Below, piece by piece: positions 35,134 to 44,569 of a stretch of 64,000 bases of DNA (the first letter of the stretch is position 1; the number at the start of each line of letters is the position of its first letter). The position numbers and the translations under genes were made by a program. Origin of the DNA: Rhodoferax sp. (GTDB taxonomy: Bacteria; Pseudomonadota; Gammaproteobacteria; Burkholderiales; Burkholderiaceae_C); assembly GCA_024235935.1 (NCBI GenBank), contig JACKLL010000004.1:62001-126000 (forward strand). The letters are read 5' to 3'. A model generated the notes under the pieces. That model was not told the origin of the DNA, did not search any database, and saw nothing but the letters and a program-made list of their open reading frames with translations.

Positions 35134-35742
35134 ATGACCCGGACCCCCCGCCGCCCATGGATGCAAGGCCTCGCCTTGCTCGCCCTGTCCTCGGCCGCCG
35201 GCAGCGCCTTTGCGCATACCGGCGCGGCGCCAGGGGCCCACATGCATGTCGGGTTCATGGACGGCCTGGTCCATCCCTTCACCGGGCTGGATCACCTGAT
35301 GGCCATGCTGGTTGTCGGCCTGTGGAGTGCCACCACGATGCGGCGCTGGTGGATTCCGCCATTGGTTTTCGTGCAGATGCTGCTGGCAGGCGCCATGCTG
35401 GGCCTCACGGGCGCGCAGCTGCCGGTGGTCGAGCCCATGATCGCCAGTTCGCTGGTGGTCCTTGGCCTGCTTCTGGGCGCGCGCAAGCAACTGCCGCTCG
35501 CATTCGGCGCCGCACTGGTCGGCCTGTTCGCCGTGTTCCATGGCTGGGCGCACGGATCCGAACTGACCGGTTCGACCCAGGCCTGGCTGCCGCTGGCGGG
35601 CATGGTTCTGTCCACCATTGCCCTGCATGCCATGGGTGTGTTCATCGGTCTGTGGGTTCGCACACGCAACCCGAACTGGAGCCGCATCGCCGGCGCCGTG
35701 GTCGCGATGACCGGTGGCGCCCTGCTGCTGCAACTGGTCTGA
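35134..35742 (+). CDS. ureJ: HupE/UreJ-family membrane protein, probable nickel/cobalt permease
   Basis: 202 residues. ATG 35134 is chosen because AAGGAAA lies just upstream; ATG 35119 is also in frame. A signal-like first helix is followed by the HupE/UreJ signature with clustered histidines (AHTGAAPGAHMHVGFMDGLV, HPFTGLDHLMAMLVVGLWS) and FHGWAHGSEL, with six or seven hydrophobic segments overall. HupE/UreJ proteins supply nickel to hydrogenases and urease; the position between ureA and ureB is usual in betaproteobacteria. Confidence 0.9.
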   Translation: MTRTPRRPWMQGLALLALSSAAGSAFAHTGAAPGAHMHVGFMDGLVHPFTGLDHLMAMLVVGLWSATTMRRWWIPPLVFVQMLLAGAMLGLTGAQLPVVEPMIASSLVVLGLLLGARKQLPLAFGAALVGLFAVFHGWAHGSELTGSTQAWLPLAGMVLSTIALHAMGVFIGLWVRTRNPNWSRIAGAVVAMTGGALLLQLV

Positions 35743-35754
35743 TCGGAGCCCTCG

Positions 35755-36081
35755 ATGATTCCGGGCGAACTGCTGACCCTCGATGGCGACCATGCGCTCA
35801 ATACTGGGCGGCGCACCCACACCCTGGTGGTACGCAACACCGGTGACCGGCCGATCCAGGTCGGCTCGCACTACCACTTTGCCGAAACCAATGCGGCGCT
35901 CGAATTCGACCGCGCGGCCGCGCGTGGCATGCGGCTGAACATCGCCTCGGGAACGGCCGTGCGCTTCGAGCCGGGCCAGCAGCGCACCGTCGAGCTGCTC
36001 GACTACGCCGGCGCGCGCGCCGTGTACGGCTTTCGCGCCGAGATCAACGGGCCGCTGGACGCTGCGGCCGCAGGAGCCTGA
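35755..36081 (+). CDS. ureB: Urease beta subunit UreB
   Basis: 108 residues: MIPGELLTLDGDHALNTGR, VRNTGDRPIQVGSHYHFAET, RLNIASGTAVRFEPGQ. It binds UreA and UreC in the (abc)3 urease. Twelve bases after ureJ and two before ureC. Confidence 0.97.
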   Translation: MIPGELLTLDGDHALNTGRRTHTLVVRNTGDRPIQVGSHYHFAETNAALEFDRAAARGMRLNIASGTAVRFEPGQQRTVELLDYAGARAVYGFRAEINGPLDAAAAGA

Positions 36082-36083
36082 GC

Positions 36084-37802
<1,719 letters not shown>

Positions 37803-37818
37803 TTCCCGCCGGGTGCCC

Positions 37819-38433
37819 ATGCGCCCGCCTTCTGCCATGCTGCATTGCTCCAAACTGATTTCCCAGGGTCGCGGCCTCGCCCCGGTGCTGCTCAAACGCG
37901 CCTCTGAGGTTTCGCTGGACTGGGACGTACGCCAGAAAAGCCGCTTCGATGCCACCGACTCCGGCGGCCGCAGCATCGGCGTTTTCCTGCCACGCGGCAC
38001 CGTGGTGCGCGGCGGCGATGTACTGGTGGCCGAGGACGGCTCGCTGATCCGGGTTGTTGCGGCGCCCCAGGCGGTGCTGCATATCAGCCACTGCCCGCAG
38101 CACGGCACCCCGTTCGACCTGACGCGCGCCGCCTACCACCTGGGCAACCGGCATGTGCCGATCGAACTCAAGAGCGACCACCTGAAGATCGAACCCGACC
38201 ATGTGCTGGCCGAGATGCTGCGTGCCATGCACCTGATCGTGCGCGAGGACGTGCTGGCGTTCGAGCCCGAAGGCGGCGCGTATTCCGCGCAGGGCCATGC
38301 CCATGGCCACAGCCATTCCCATGGACATGCACATGGCGCCGAACACGGGCATGTGCATGGGCACGACCACGGCGATGCCCACGACCACGGGGCAGATGAC
38401 CATGACCATGGTCACAAGCCACACGCGCACTGA
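37819..38433 (+). CDS. ureE: Urease accessory nickel metallochaperone UreE, His-rich tail
   Basis: About 204 residues from ATG 37819 (ATG 37837 is an equally possible start). N-terminal peptide-binding domain (SRFDATDSGGRSIGVFLPRG) and C-terminal metal-binding domain (AYHLGNRHVPIEL with the conserved GNRH histidine, DHVLAEML). The last 50 residues hold 19 histidines in HG/HD/HS repeats, a nickel-storage tail as in Klebsiella UreE. Delivers nickel to UreG/apo-urease. Its stop overlaps the ureF start. Confidence 0.95.
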   Translation: MRPPSAMLHCSKLISQGRGLAPVLLKRASEVSLDWDVRQKSRFDATDSGGRSIGVFLPRGTVVRGGDVLVAEDGSLIRVVAAPQAVLHISHCPQHGTPFDLTRAAYHLGNRHVPIELKSDHLKIEPDHVLAEMLRAMHLIVREDVLAFEPEGGAYSAQGHAHGHSHSHGHAHGAEHGHVHGHDHGDAHDHGADDHDHGHKPHAH

Positions 38434-39200
38434 TGCACAGTGACCCGACCGTCACCGCAATGGCTGCGGCCACGGCCGAAGCCGAACCTGCGCGCACCAG
38501 CGACCTGGTACGCCTGATGTGGCTGGCCTCGCCGGCGCTGCCGATCGGCGGATTCTCGTATTCCGAAGGCCTGGAGGCAGCCATCGACCGCGACGGGCTG
38601 CGTACACCGGCTGCCGTCAGTGCCTGGCTGCAGGACCAGTTGCAACTGACCCTCGCGCGTTCCGACCTGGCGCTGGTCGCGCAGGCGGTTCGCGCATGGC
38701 GGGCGCGCGACCTGAATCGGGTGCTTGCCCTCAACGACTGGGTGCTGCAGACCCGCGAAAGCAGCGAACTGCGCCTGCAGACCGAGCAGATGGGCCGCTC
38801 GATGATGGACTGGCTGCGCAACCAGCACACCGGCGACGACTCTGACCCCGCGCACCTTGCCGCCGATGCGGACGTCTCGGCTTTGAGCCGCCACTGCGAA
38901 TCCCCCACCTACCCGGTTGCGTTTGCGCTGGCCGCATCCATCACAGGGGCTCCGGTGGCCGACTGCCTGTCAAGCTACGCGTTCGGCTGGGCCGAGAACA
39001 TGGTGCAGGCCGCGGTCAAGGCCGTGCCGCTGGGTCAGAATGCTGGCCAGCGCATCCTGGCCGACCTGGCGAAACACATCACCCGCGCCGTCTCCGACGC
39101 CCTGGCGCGCGACGACGACAGCCGACAGGCCTTCGCGCCGATGCTGGCCATCCTGTCGGCCCAACACGAAACCCAATACTCACGCCTGTTCCGATCATGA
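38433..39200 (+). CDS. ureF: Urease accessory protein UreF
   Basis: 255 residues: LMWLASPALPIGGFSYSEGLE is the family hallmark, followed by the all-helical body (RSDLALVAQAVRAWRARDL, RETSELRLQTEQMGRSM-like region, VAFALAASITGAPVADCL, AENMVQAAVKAVPLGQNAGQ). UreF docks on UreD and gates UreG-dependent nickel insertion. ATG overlaps the ureE stop and its stop overlaps ureG. Confidence 0.95.
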   Translation: MHSDPTVTAMAAATAEAEPARTSDLVRLMWLASPALPIGGFSYSEGLEAAIDRDGLRTPAAVSAWLQDQLQLTLARSDLALVAQAVRAWRARDLNRVLALNDWVLQTRESSELRLQTEQMGRSMMDWLRNQHTGDDSDPAHLAADADVSALSRHCESPTYPVAFALAASITGAPVADCLSSYAFGWAENMVQAAVKAVPLGQNAGQRILADLAKHITRAVSDALARDDDSRQAFAPMLAILSAQHETQYSRLFRS

Positions 39201-39868
39201 CCACATCCACACTGCACCACATCGCCAACCGCACCCGCAAACTGCCGCCGCTGAGGGTCGGCATCGGCGGCCCGGTCGGCTCCGGCAAGACCACGCTGCT
39301 GGAGATGCTGTGCAAGGCGATGCGGGAGAAATACGATCTGGTGGCCATCACCAACGACATCTACACCAAGGAAGACCAGCGCATCCTGACCGTCAGCGGC
39401 GCGCTGCCGGCCGAACGCATCATGGGCGTGGAAACCGGGGGCTGCCCGCACACCGCCATCCGCGAGGACGCGTCGATCAACCTGGAGGCCATCGACCGCA
39501 TGCTCGGTGAGTTTCCCGATGCCGACATCGTGTTCATCGAAAGCGGCGGCGACAACCTGGCCGCCACCTTCAGCCCCGAACTCAGCGACCTGACGATCTA
39601 CGTCATCGACGTCGCCGCCGGCGAGAAGATTCCGCGCAAGGGCGGCCCTGGCATCACCAAAAGCGACCTGTTCGTCATCAACAAGACCGACCTGGCCCCG
39701 TACGTGGGTGCCAATCTGTCGGTGATGGAGTCCGACACCCGGCGCATGCGCGCGAACGCGAACGGCGACGGCGTCAAGCCCTTCGTGATGACCAATCTGC
39801 GCACGCAGGACGGGCTGGCGGAGGTGGTGGCGTTCATCGAGAAGCGGGGGATGCTGGTAGCCGGCTAA
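39197..39868 (+). CDS. ureG: Urease accessory GTPase UreG
   Basis: 223 residues. SIMIBI-class GTPase with P-loop GIGGPVGSGKTTLLEML, metal-binding CPH motif in GGCPHTAIREDASINLEA, IVFIESGGDNLAATFSPEL and the NKTDLAPYVGA base-recognition motif. GTP hydrolysis drives nickel transfer from UreE to urease. Last gene of the ure operon; the tRNA-Ser gene begins 12 bases later. Confidence 0.97.
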   Translation: MTTSTLHHIANRTRKLPPLRVGIGGPVGSGKTTLLEMLCKAMREKYDLVAITNDIYTKEDQRILTVSGALPAERIMGVETGGCPHTAIREDASINLEAIDRMLGEFPDADIVFIESGGDNLAATFSPELSDLTIYVIDVAAGEKIPRKGGPGITKSDLFVINKTDLAPYVGANLSVMESDTRRMRANANGDGVKPFVMTNLRTQDGLAEVVAFIEKRGMLVAG

Positions 39869-39880
39869 AATCCCAAGTCT

Positions 39881-39967
39881 GGAAGCTTGGCCGAGCGGTT
39901 TAAGGCACCGGTCTTGAAAACCGGCGAGGGGTTAAACCCTCCGTGAGTTCGAATCTCACAGCTTCCG
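39881..39967 (+). tRNA. tRNA-Ser (TGA anticodon)
   Basis: Acceptor stem GGAAGCT (39881-39887) pairs with AGCTTCC (39960-39966), discriminator G. The anticodon stem-loop CCGGT-CTTGAAA-ACCGG carries TGA, there is a long variable arm (CGAGGGGTTAAACCCTCCG) typical of class II tRNAs, and the T-arm is GTGAG-TTCGAAT-CTCAC. CCA is not fully encoded (GCC follows). tRNA-Ser 3' ends are common integration sites, and a mobile element lies about 850 bases downstream. Confidence 0.96.
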
Positions 39968-40126
39968 CCGTTTCCTCAATGAGAACACATTGGAAATTGC
40001 TCCACCCCCCCATAGAACCCGCCAAAGATTTGGCGCCTGCGATGGGTTATTTCCAGGCTCTTGGGACACTACGGCCCTCATGACTCTTTGAATCATGTCC
40101 GCAACGACGAGGCCAAAGGAAGAAAA

Positions 40127-40726
40127 GTGAACAATTCAGTCTCCAGAACAGTCGCGGCATTTCTGCTGGCCTTGCCTTTATCGGTGTGGAGTTCCGCAAT
40201 TGAGTACGCAATTGTTTTCTCCCCTACTTACACCAATCAGTTTGTCGGCCCTCGGAATTTGGAAGGTCGTCTGTCTATCGAGGAAGCGTCGATAGGACCG
40301 GCTTTCGCCGGGATGTCGATTGGACCACTAGATCCCGCGTTGGCGGGGATTCTGAGCTATACCGTCACGCTGAATGGAAGCTTCATCTATCAGTACAACG
40401 ACCTGTACTCAAGCCAAATATTGGCGCCTGAAATTTCATCAGTAATTCGCCTTGGCGCCAGCGGCGAAGTTGTCGACCTGCAGGGCGCATTTACGTTGGT
40501 CGGCACTATTTCATCTGTAATTCTTGGTCGAAACGGTTACGAAGGCTCATATGTCGACGTGATGCAAACCGACCCCTTCAACTCGGTCGTGGTTTCAAGC
40601 GGCAACTACCAGGTGGTCCAGATTTCGCCAGTTCCTGAGCCGTCCGCATCGGCAATGCTGATGCTTGGACTAGGGTTTGTCGGCGCCATTTGCTTCCGGC
40701 GAAAAGGCAAAGCACGCTCCACCTGA
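40127..40726 (+). CDS. PEP-CTERM sorting-domain protein
   Basis: 199 residues from GTG 40127, chosen because AAGGAAG lies just upstream; the longer ATG version has no signal peptide at its start. An N-terminal secretion signal (TVAAFLLALPLSVWSSA) precedes a small beta-rich domain without known family, and the C-terminus is a classic PEP-CTERM anchor: VPEPSA, hydrophobic helix MLMLGLGFVGAICF, then RRKGKA. Such proteins are processed by exosortase/EpsH during export to the surface or extracellular matrix. GC is lower than in flanking genes; it may be cargo inserted beside tRNA-Ser. An intrinsic terminator follows. Confidence 0.82.
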   Translation: MNNSVSRTVAAFLLALPLSVWSSAIEYAIVFSPTYTNQFVGPRNLEGRLSIEEASIGPAFAGMSIGPLDPALAGILSYTVTLNGSFIYQYNDLYSSQILAPEISSVIRLGASGEVVDLQGAFTLVGTISSVILGRNGYEGSYVDVMQTDPFNSVVVSSGNYQVVQISPVPEPSASAMLMLGLGFVGAICFRRKGKARST

Positions 40727-40772
40727 AGGCATTCGTTATTCCATCTCTCAATTGGGGTCGAGTTCAAACATG

Positions 40773-40801
40773 CCGCACACGACGGAAGTGCGGGTTTTTT
40801 G
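40773..40801 (+). terminator. Intrinsic terminator after PEP-CTERM gene
   Basis: CCGCAC (40773-40778) and GTGCGG (40788-40793) form a stem, followed by G and six Ts (40795-40800). It ends the plus-strand PEP-CTERM transcript and marks the left edge of the minus-strand mobile element. Confidence 0.8.
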
Positions 40802-40822
40802 GGCCATGCCGATGAACGGGCT

Positions 40823-40984
40823 TCACTTGAAGATGTGTTTGATCTCGCCGCACTCGAGTTGAACGACTACGAACCGCGTAGTGAATTCCGATAGGACGGC
40901 GTCCATGGCGGCCGTGTATGCGCTACTGATGCGCTCATGGGCAGCGACGATTTCCCGATGTGCATTCAGGGTCGATTGCTTCAC
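40823..40984 (-). CDS. Small hypothetical protein of the mobile element (53 aa)
   Basis: GTG 40984 overlaps the stop of the preceding gene (GTGA) and is preceded by GGGGGAA, so this short version is preferred to a longer one starting at 41059 inside that gene. Helical N-terminus (TLNAHREIVAAHERISSAYT) and a short beta-like C-terminus (RFVVVQLECGEI). No family recognised. Last gene of the element. Confidence 0.5.
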   Translation of the reverse strand: MKQSTLNAHREIVAAHERISSAYTAAMDAVLSEFTTRFVVVQLECGEIKHIFK

Positions 40985-41199
40985 TTCGTTCCCCCTTGGC
41001 GCTGAACCATCGCTGTCCATGCCGCGGCGTCGTGAATCACGCCAGGCACGATGAGCCATGCGCCCGGCCCGACCCTCGCCTTGGCCTCGTCGACAGTCTC
41101 GCCCGGCAACATCTGCACTACGCCACAGCGAGGCTCTTCTGAAATCCCGTTTGCTGTCTCCAGCGCCTCGATCCTTGCCCCGAGTCCTTTAGCTGCCAT
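40981..41199 (-). CDS. Small hypothetical protein of the mobile element (72 aa)
   Basis: ATG 41199 has a good ribosome site (GGAGAA, six bases upstream). Starts AAKGLGARIEALETANG, resembling the start of the neighbour upstream, then MLPGETVDEAKARVGPGAWLI. A role is not known. The pattern 'LxARIxALE' plus a short beta domain with 'GET...' is shared with the gene at 41223. Confidence 0.55.
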   Translation of the reverse strand: MAAKGLGARIEALETANGISEEPRCGVVQMLPGETVDEAKARVGPGAWLIVPGVIHDAAAWTAMVQRQGGTK

Positions 41200-41222
41200 G
41201 TCAGTTTCTCCAGTTCGGCCCG

Positions 41223-41528
41223 TCAATCTGTGGCGTCTGAATGCACGAGCGCCGGCCAGCTTTCCAGCGATTTCGCGCACAGCAGTCGGACGGGGATCGG
41301 TGACCCGTTGCGCGGTGAATGCAGCGCCGCGCCAGCCATTGCCCGCTCCTTCAGTTGGTCGAGGGTCTCCCCGGTCCGTTGCGTCCACGTCTCGCCATCG
41401 CAATCGATGGCGTACTGCTGGGCCTCTCCACCACCGGCCAGGGTGAGCATCACCACCGGAATGCGCCTGTCGCCCGATTCCGTCGCGGCCTCCAAGGCAG
41501 AGATGCGAGCGTCAAGGGTTGTTCGCAT
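41223..41528 (-). CDS. Small hypothetical protein of the mobile element (101 aa)
   Basis: ATG 41528 with ribosome site GGAGAA, lying 17 bases inside the end of the upstream gene. Begins MRTTLDARISALEAATESG, then RRIPVVMLTLAGG and TGETLDQLKERAMAGAAL. It looks like a paralogue of the 72-residue protein next to it (coiled N-terminus and GET motif). No known family. Confidence 0.55.
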   Translation of the reverse strand: MRTTLDARISALEAATESGDRRIPVVMLTLAGGGEAQQYAIDCDGETWTQRTGETLDQLKERAMAGAALHSPRNGSPIPVRLLCAKSLESWPALVHSDATD

Positions 41529-41961
41529 GTCGTTTCTCCAATGCTTCAATACGGGCTGTCAATTCGTCGACCTCTGCAATCCGCGACACCGTGCCAAGCG
41601 CAGCAATGAGCTGTGCGGCCTGCCCCGGCGCCAGGACACCGGCCATGGCGGCATCAAGTAATGCACCAGCCTTCGCCGTCATGGTGCCGGCCGCAGGGAT
41701 ACCGGCCACCGCAGCGGGCATCTCGACGGGCCGAAGAGCCGGCAAGATCCGATCCAGCACGATCCGTGTGGCCTGCAGGTCGCCCGACAGCGCCTGCTCC
41801 CGAACTTTGTCGATGATCTGGTCCATGTCCTGCGCCAGCTTGTCGCGTAACTCAGACACAGTGCCACGGCCGGGCGGCCTGCCAGGCGATGCGCGGTTGC
41901 CTTTGACAAACCTGCCGCTGGACCCTCGGTCCGATTTCTTGCCGTCTTTAATCGGTTCCAT
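41512..41961 (-). CDS. DUF5681-like small protein (149 aa)
   Basis: From ATG 41961 (GGGGGAAAAGAC upstream). The basic N-terminal motif SSGRFVKGNRASPGRPPGRG is the DUF5681 signature found in many phage and island proteins, sometimes next to terminase genes. It is followed by helices (ELRDKLAQDMDQIIDKVREQ; QATRIVLDRILPALRP) and a C-terminal ELTARIEALEKRH segment like that opening the two following small proteins. DNA-packaging or regulatory role is only a guess. Confidence 0.65.
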   Translation of the reverse strand: MEPIKDGKKSDRGSSGRFVKGNRASPGRPPGRGTVSELRDKLAQDMDQIIDKVREQALSGDLQATRIVLDRILPALRPVEMPAAVAGIPAAGTMTAKAGALLDAAMAGVLAPGQAAQLIAALGTVSRIAEVDELTARIEALEKRHANNP

Positions 41962-42280
41962 GTCTTTTCCCCCTGAAGTGTTCAAGCAAGTCGGCCTGCA
42001 CGTGAACCGGCAGCGCCAGACAGTCATCGCGCATCGCCTGCCGAGCGGCTTCGTCATCGCCGTGGCGGTCACACGCCCGCATTGCGGTAGCCAGCAGCCG
42101 CTCGGTTGTGCCGTGGGCATCGTGCAGGTACTGGATCAAGTCGGGCTTGTTCTCCAGCACTCTGGCCCGCTGCTCTGGTGTCAGTCGTCCGGCGGGAACT
42201 GTCAGGTTTTCACCGTCCGGCGTCAGCCGCACGTTGATGCAGTCACGCCATAGGTCGATCAGGATGGCGTCGGCGGTCAT
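41948..42280 (-). CDS. TubC N-terminal docking-domain-like small protein (110 aa)
   Basis: The first 55 residues (ILIDLWRDCINVRLTPDGENL, then VPAGRLTPEQRARVLENKPDLIQYL) match the TubC N-terminal docking fold: an alpha-beta-beta-alpha unit with 'L...gi.l...g..L.v....Lt.e....l...K..Li..L'. This domain is known from polyketide/nonribosomal-peptide assembly lines but also occurs as stray small phage proteins. The C-terminal part is helical. ATGA overlap with the gene upstream. Confidence 0.65.
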   Translation of the reverse strand: MTADAILIDLWRDCINVRLTPDGENLTVPAGRLTPEQRARVLENKPDLIQYLHDAHGTTERLLATAMRACDRHGDDEAARQAMRDDCLALPVHVQADLLEHFRGKRHGTD

Positions 42281-42681
42281 AGAACCTCTGACTCATTTGC
42301 AGCCAAGAGTGCCGAAGATTCCATGCGAAGGTTCCAAGGTTCCACGTTTTGAATGTTGGAGCCTTCGGAACCTTCGGTGGAATCTTCGACCTCGTCGGCA
42401 GTGTCTGACACCTGCCATTGACCGGGTAAGCGCCATATCCACCCCGACTTCATGCCCGACTTGCGACGGATCACGCGCAACTTCTTTGATGCGGTCCATA
42501 TCTGCTTTTTGGTGAACCCGGCATCCCTCAGCGGCTGGCAAGCTGCGTCGGCGTCGATCCAACCGTCTGCCGTCAATTCCGCGCGCAATGGGTCGGTTGT
42601 ATCGCCGGTCGAATCGTCGGCAAGGTCGTCAGGGTCCGTCAACAGTTCGCGCGCAGTGCCTTCTACAGCCACTTGCCCCAT
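42277..42681 (-). CDS. Hypothetical protein downstream of RepA-like ATPase (134 aa)
   Basis: Starts 19 bases inside the end of the ATPase gene. The acidic N-terminus is followed by a winged-helix-like stretch (LRAELTADGWIDADAACQPL, AGFTKKQIWTASKKLRVIRR, SGWIWRLPG), a pattern often fused to the C-terminus of RepA/AAA or phage primase proteins. It may be the DNA-binding part of the ATPase in a split form. Confidence 0.6.
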   Translation of the reverse strand: MGQVAVEGTARELLTDPDDLADDSTGDTTDPLRAELTADGWIDADAACQPLRDAGFTKKQIWTASKKLRVIRRKSGMKSGWIWRLPGQWQVSDTADEVEDSTEGSEGSNIQNVEPWNLRMESSALLAANESEVL

Positions 42682-43526
42682 GTGACTCGCGACGCCCGTA
42701 TGCCGGGCAATGCCTCGATCTGGTCAATGTGATACTCGAACCCGCCGGCATCCGGCCCGATGTTGGATTTGCCACGCGCCAGAATGCGCCGGTCGTTGTT
42801 GTCGTCGCCGTCCTCGGGTTTGACCTTAGCCGCCACCAGCACGACGCGCGCCACGGCAGTGAATGCGATTGATCCAACCACGCGGGACGCGGGATCAGCG
42901 CCAGCCCCGCCCTTGCTGAAATGGCTTATGCCCAGCGCTGCAGCATCCAGTCTGTTCGCAAGATCCACCAGCGGTTGCAGCGCACGCCGAACCTCGGTGT
43001 TCTTGTGACTGTCTCCGGCCACAGCAGATACAACCGGATCGACGATCAGCAGCTTGACACCGCCTATCTGGTGCGCCTGCCATTCCAGCGCCGCCATGTC
43101 TCGCGCAGGATCGAACGATTCAATCTCACCACCGATACGGGTGCCTTGGACAAAGTAGCAGCGGGAACGGTCCGCACCGGCAGCGATCAGACGCGGCAGC
43201 AAAGTGTCTGCCGGATCATCCTCGCCGCTCCAGATCAGCACGTTGCCAGGATCGCACCTCGATCCATCGGGCCAGCGTCCGCCGACTGTCACCGTTGCAG
43301 CCATGGCAATGGCGATAGTGGTCTTGCCTTGACCGGGTGCGCCGGCCAGGATGTGCAACTTACCCAGCGCCAGCCAGTCAGGCCACAGCCAGCGGATAGG
43401 CTCGGGCGTCAGATCGGAGCCATTGACCAGCACCACGCCGTCATCGGCTGATCGCTTTGCGGCTGCTTCTTCGGCAGCCCTGCGTTGATCGATCATCGCG
43501 TTTGTTCGGGTGACGGTATTAAGCAT
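42663..43526 (-). CDS. RepA-like hexameric replicative ATPase/helicase
   Basis: 287 residues. RecA-fold ATPase of the AAA_25/RSF1010-RepA type: Walker A LAGAPGQGKTTIAIAMA (about 60-76), GNVLIWSGEDDPADTLLPRL, Walker B VKLLIVDPVVSAVAG, ALGISHFSKG and a C-terminal beta region with RVVLVAAKVK. Such proteins unwind DNA at element origins or load the primase. ATG overlaps the end of the primase-like gene. Length suits a stand-alone helicase domain. Confidence 0.85.
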   Translation of the reverse strand: MLNTVTRTNAMIDQRRAAEEAAAKRSADDGVVLVNGSDLTPEPIRWLWPDWLALGKLHILAGAPGQGKTTIAIAMAATVTVGGRWPDGSRCDPGNVLIWSGEDDPADTLLPRLIAAGADRSRCYFVQGTRIGGEIESFDPARDMAALEWQAHQIGGVKLLIVDPVVSAVAGDSHKNTEVRRALQPLVDLANRLDAAALGISHFSKGGAGADPASRVVGSIAFTAVARVVLVAAKVKPEDGDDNNDRRILARGKSNIGPDAGGFEYHIDQIEALPGIRASRVTWGKWL

Positions 43527-43986
43527 TTGCCACCCCCGCGATATAGATCACGCGCCCGGCAGCATCCCGGTATCGGTCGTAGTCGTCATCGCTGAACTTG
43601 CCCGCCAGCGCATCCGACAGGACCATGGCGCACAGCATCAATTCACCGGCGGCCGACTGCAGCAGATCGCGCGCTGGTATCGGCGTCGGTCGTGCCGGGC
43701 CACGATGGGGCTTGCCGTCATCACGGTACGCGCCAAGGGCCTTTGCAGCATCTACAAAAGGCAATCCATGCTTTGCCATCTGGTAGGCCAGGACATCGCC
43801 GCCACGCGCACCACAGCCGGCCATGCAGATGAATGCGCCGGTCTCGGTGTTGATCCGCATCGAGTCGCTGCCACCGTGAAACTCACAGCGAGTAGTGCGC
43901 CACTTTCCGCGCTGCTGAAATGCCAGCCCCGCCGATTCGTAATAGCTGACGGGTTCGGGCAGTAGGTCCCGCACGAACTCACCCAT
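43519..43986 (-). CDS. CHC2-type zinc-finger primase-like protein
   Basis: 155 residues. A zinc knuckle Cys34-x2-His37 ... Cys54-x3-Cys58 (TTRCEFHGGSDSM, FICMAGCGARGGDVLAYQMA) is typical of the N-terminal domain of DnaG-like and phage primases. The TOPRIM catalytic domain is missing; instead there is a helical tail ending YRDAAGRVIYIAG. Coupling to the RepA-like ATPase suggests a shared replication function with a primase partner supplied elsewhere. Confidence 0.78.
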   Translation of the reverse strand: MGEFVRDLLPEPVSYYESAGLAFQQRGKWRTTRCEFHGGSDSMRINTETGAFICMAGCGARGGDVLAYQMAKHGLPFVDAAKALGAYRDDGKPHRGPARPTPIPARDLLQSAAGELMLCAMVLSDALAGKFSDDDYDRYRDAAGRVIYIAGVANA

Positions 43987-44245
43987 GATTCACCCCCAGC
44001 ACGCGAGCGAAAATGCGCAACGCAGCAACGTCGGGGCAGTGGCGGGCCATTCCCCAACGGGTCACGATGAAGTCGTGGTTACTCCCGTCATGCACTTGAT
44101 GACCAGCGATTGCGAATCGGGCCTTCAACGTCGCCAGCCCCTTGTCGGAATCCAGCGCAGACGTAAAATCCACGATGTTGTTTGTGCTCTGTTTTGCGAC
44201 TTGCCCGGCTCCACCCGGGCATTCGCTTTTGTGGGCGGCGCTCAC
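43979..44245 (-). CDS. Hypothetical protein of replication module (88 aa)
   Basis: GTG 44245 overlaps the stop of the AlpA-like gene (GTGA), so the long version open to 44464 is not used. Contains STNNIVDFTSALDSDKGLAT, then ARFAIAGHQVHDGSNHDFIV and ARHCPDVAALRIFARVLG. No family recognised. Its stop overlaps the primase-like gene. Confidence 0.5.
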   Translation of the reverse strand: MSAAHKSECPGGAGQVAKQSTNNIVDFTSALDSDKGLATLKARFAIAGHQVHDGSNHDFIVTRWGMARHCPDVAALRIFARVLGVNHG

Positions 44246-44445
44246 GCTTGAGCCTCGGCACGCTGCGCCAGGAAGTGCTCGATCTGGTCCAAATTCCAAA
44301 CCGTGGTTGATGGCCCCAATTTGTACGGGGCGTGCATCTTCTTTTCCCGAACCCAGCGCCAGACCGTGGCGGGGCTGACGGGCAACAGGCCGGGCCTGCT
44401 TTTGGTACTTGCCAGTTGCGCAAGACGAATAACGCGCTGTGTCAC
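44242..44445 (-). CDS. AlpA-family helix-turn-helix regulator/excisionase
   Basis: 67 residues from GTG 44445, with AGGAG seven bases upstream. RLAQLASTKSRPGLLPVSPA and TVWRWVREKKMHAPYKLGPS are the MerR-like helix-turn-helix of AlpA/Xis proteins, and WNLDQIEHFLAQR the following helix. AlpA-type proteins activate integrase or replication genes of P4-like satellites. An iteron-like repeat block lies immediately upstream and may be its operator. Confidence 0.8.
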   Translation of the reverse strand: MTQRVIRLAQLASTKSRPGLLPVSPATVWRWVREKKMHAPYKLGPSTTVWNLDQIEHFLAQRAEAQA

Positions 44446-44516
44446 TTGGTACTCCTATATGCATCCCTGCGATGCGGTGGGAGTAGTGGACCCTCTAGTG
44501 CCTGGTCGTGGTGGTC

Positions 44517-44569
44517 TGTCGTCGCAGTCGTCCGCCCTGTCGTCGCTATCGTCCAATCGGACGACTGCG
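44517..44569. repeat. Iteron-like TCGTC repeat block with 11-bp inverted repeat
   Basis: TGTCGTCGCAGTCGTCC (44517-44533) and TGTCGTCGCTATCGTCC (44538-44554) are direct repeats with 21-bp spacing (two helical turns). CGCAGTCGTCC (44523-44533) recurs inverted as GGACGACTGCG (44559-44569), and TCGTCC-AATC-GGACGA (44549-44564) is a perfect hairpin. The block lies upstream of the AlpA-primase-ATPase module and overlaps the end of the 216-residue gene. Candidate replication origin or operator. Confidence 0.75.

Noticed and set aside
41223..41403. Longer version of the 72-residue element protein starting at 41403
   Set aside because: It would overlap the upstream gene by 181 bases; ATG 41199 has a good ribosome site and removes the overlap.
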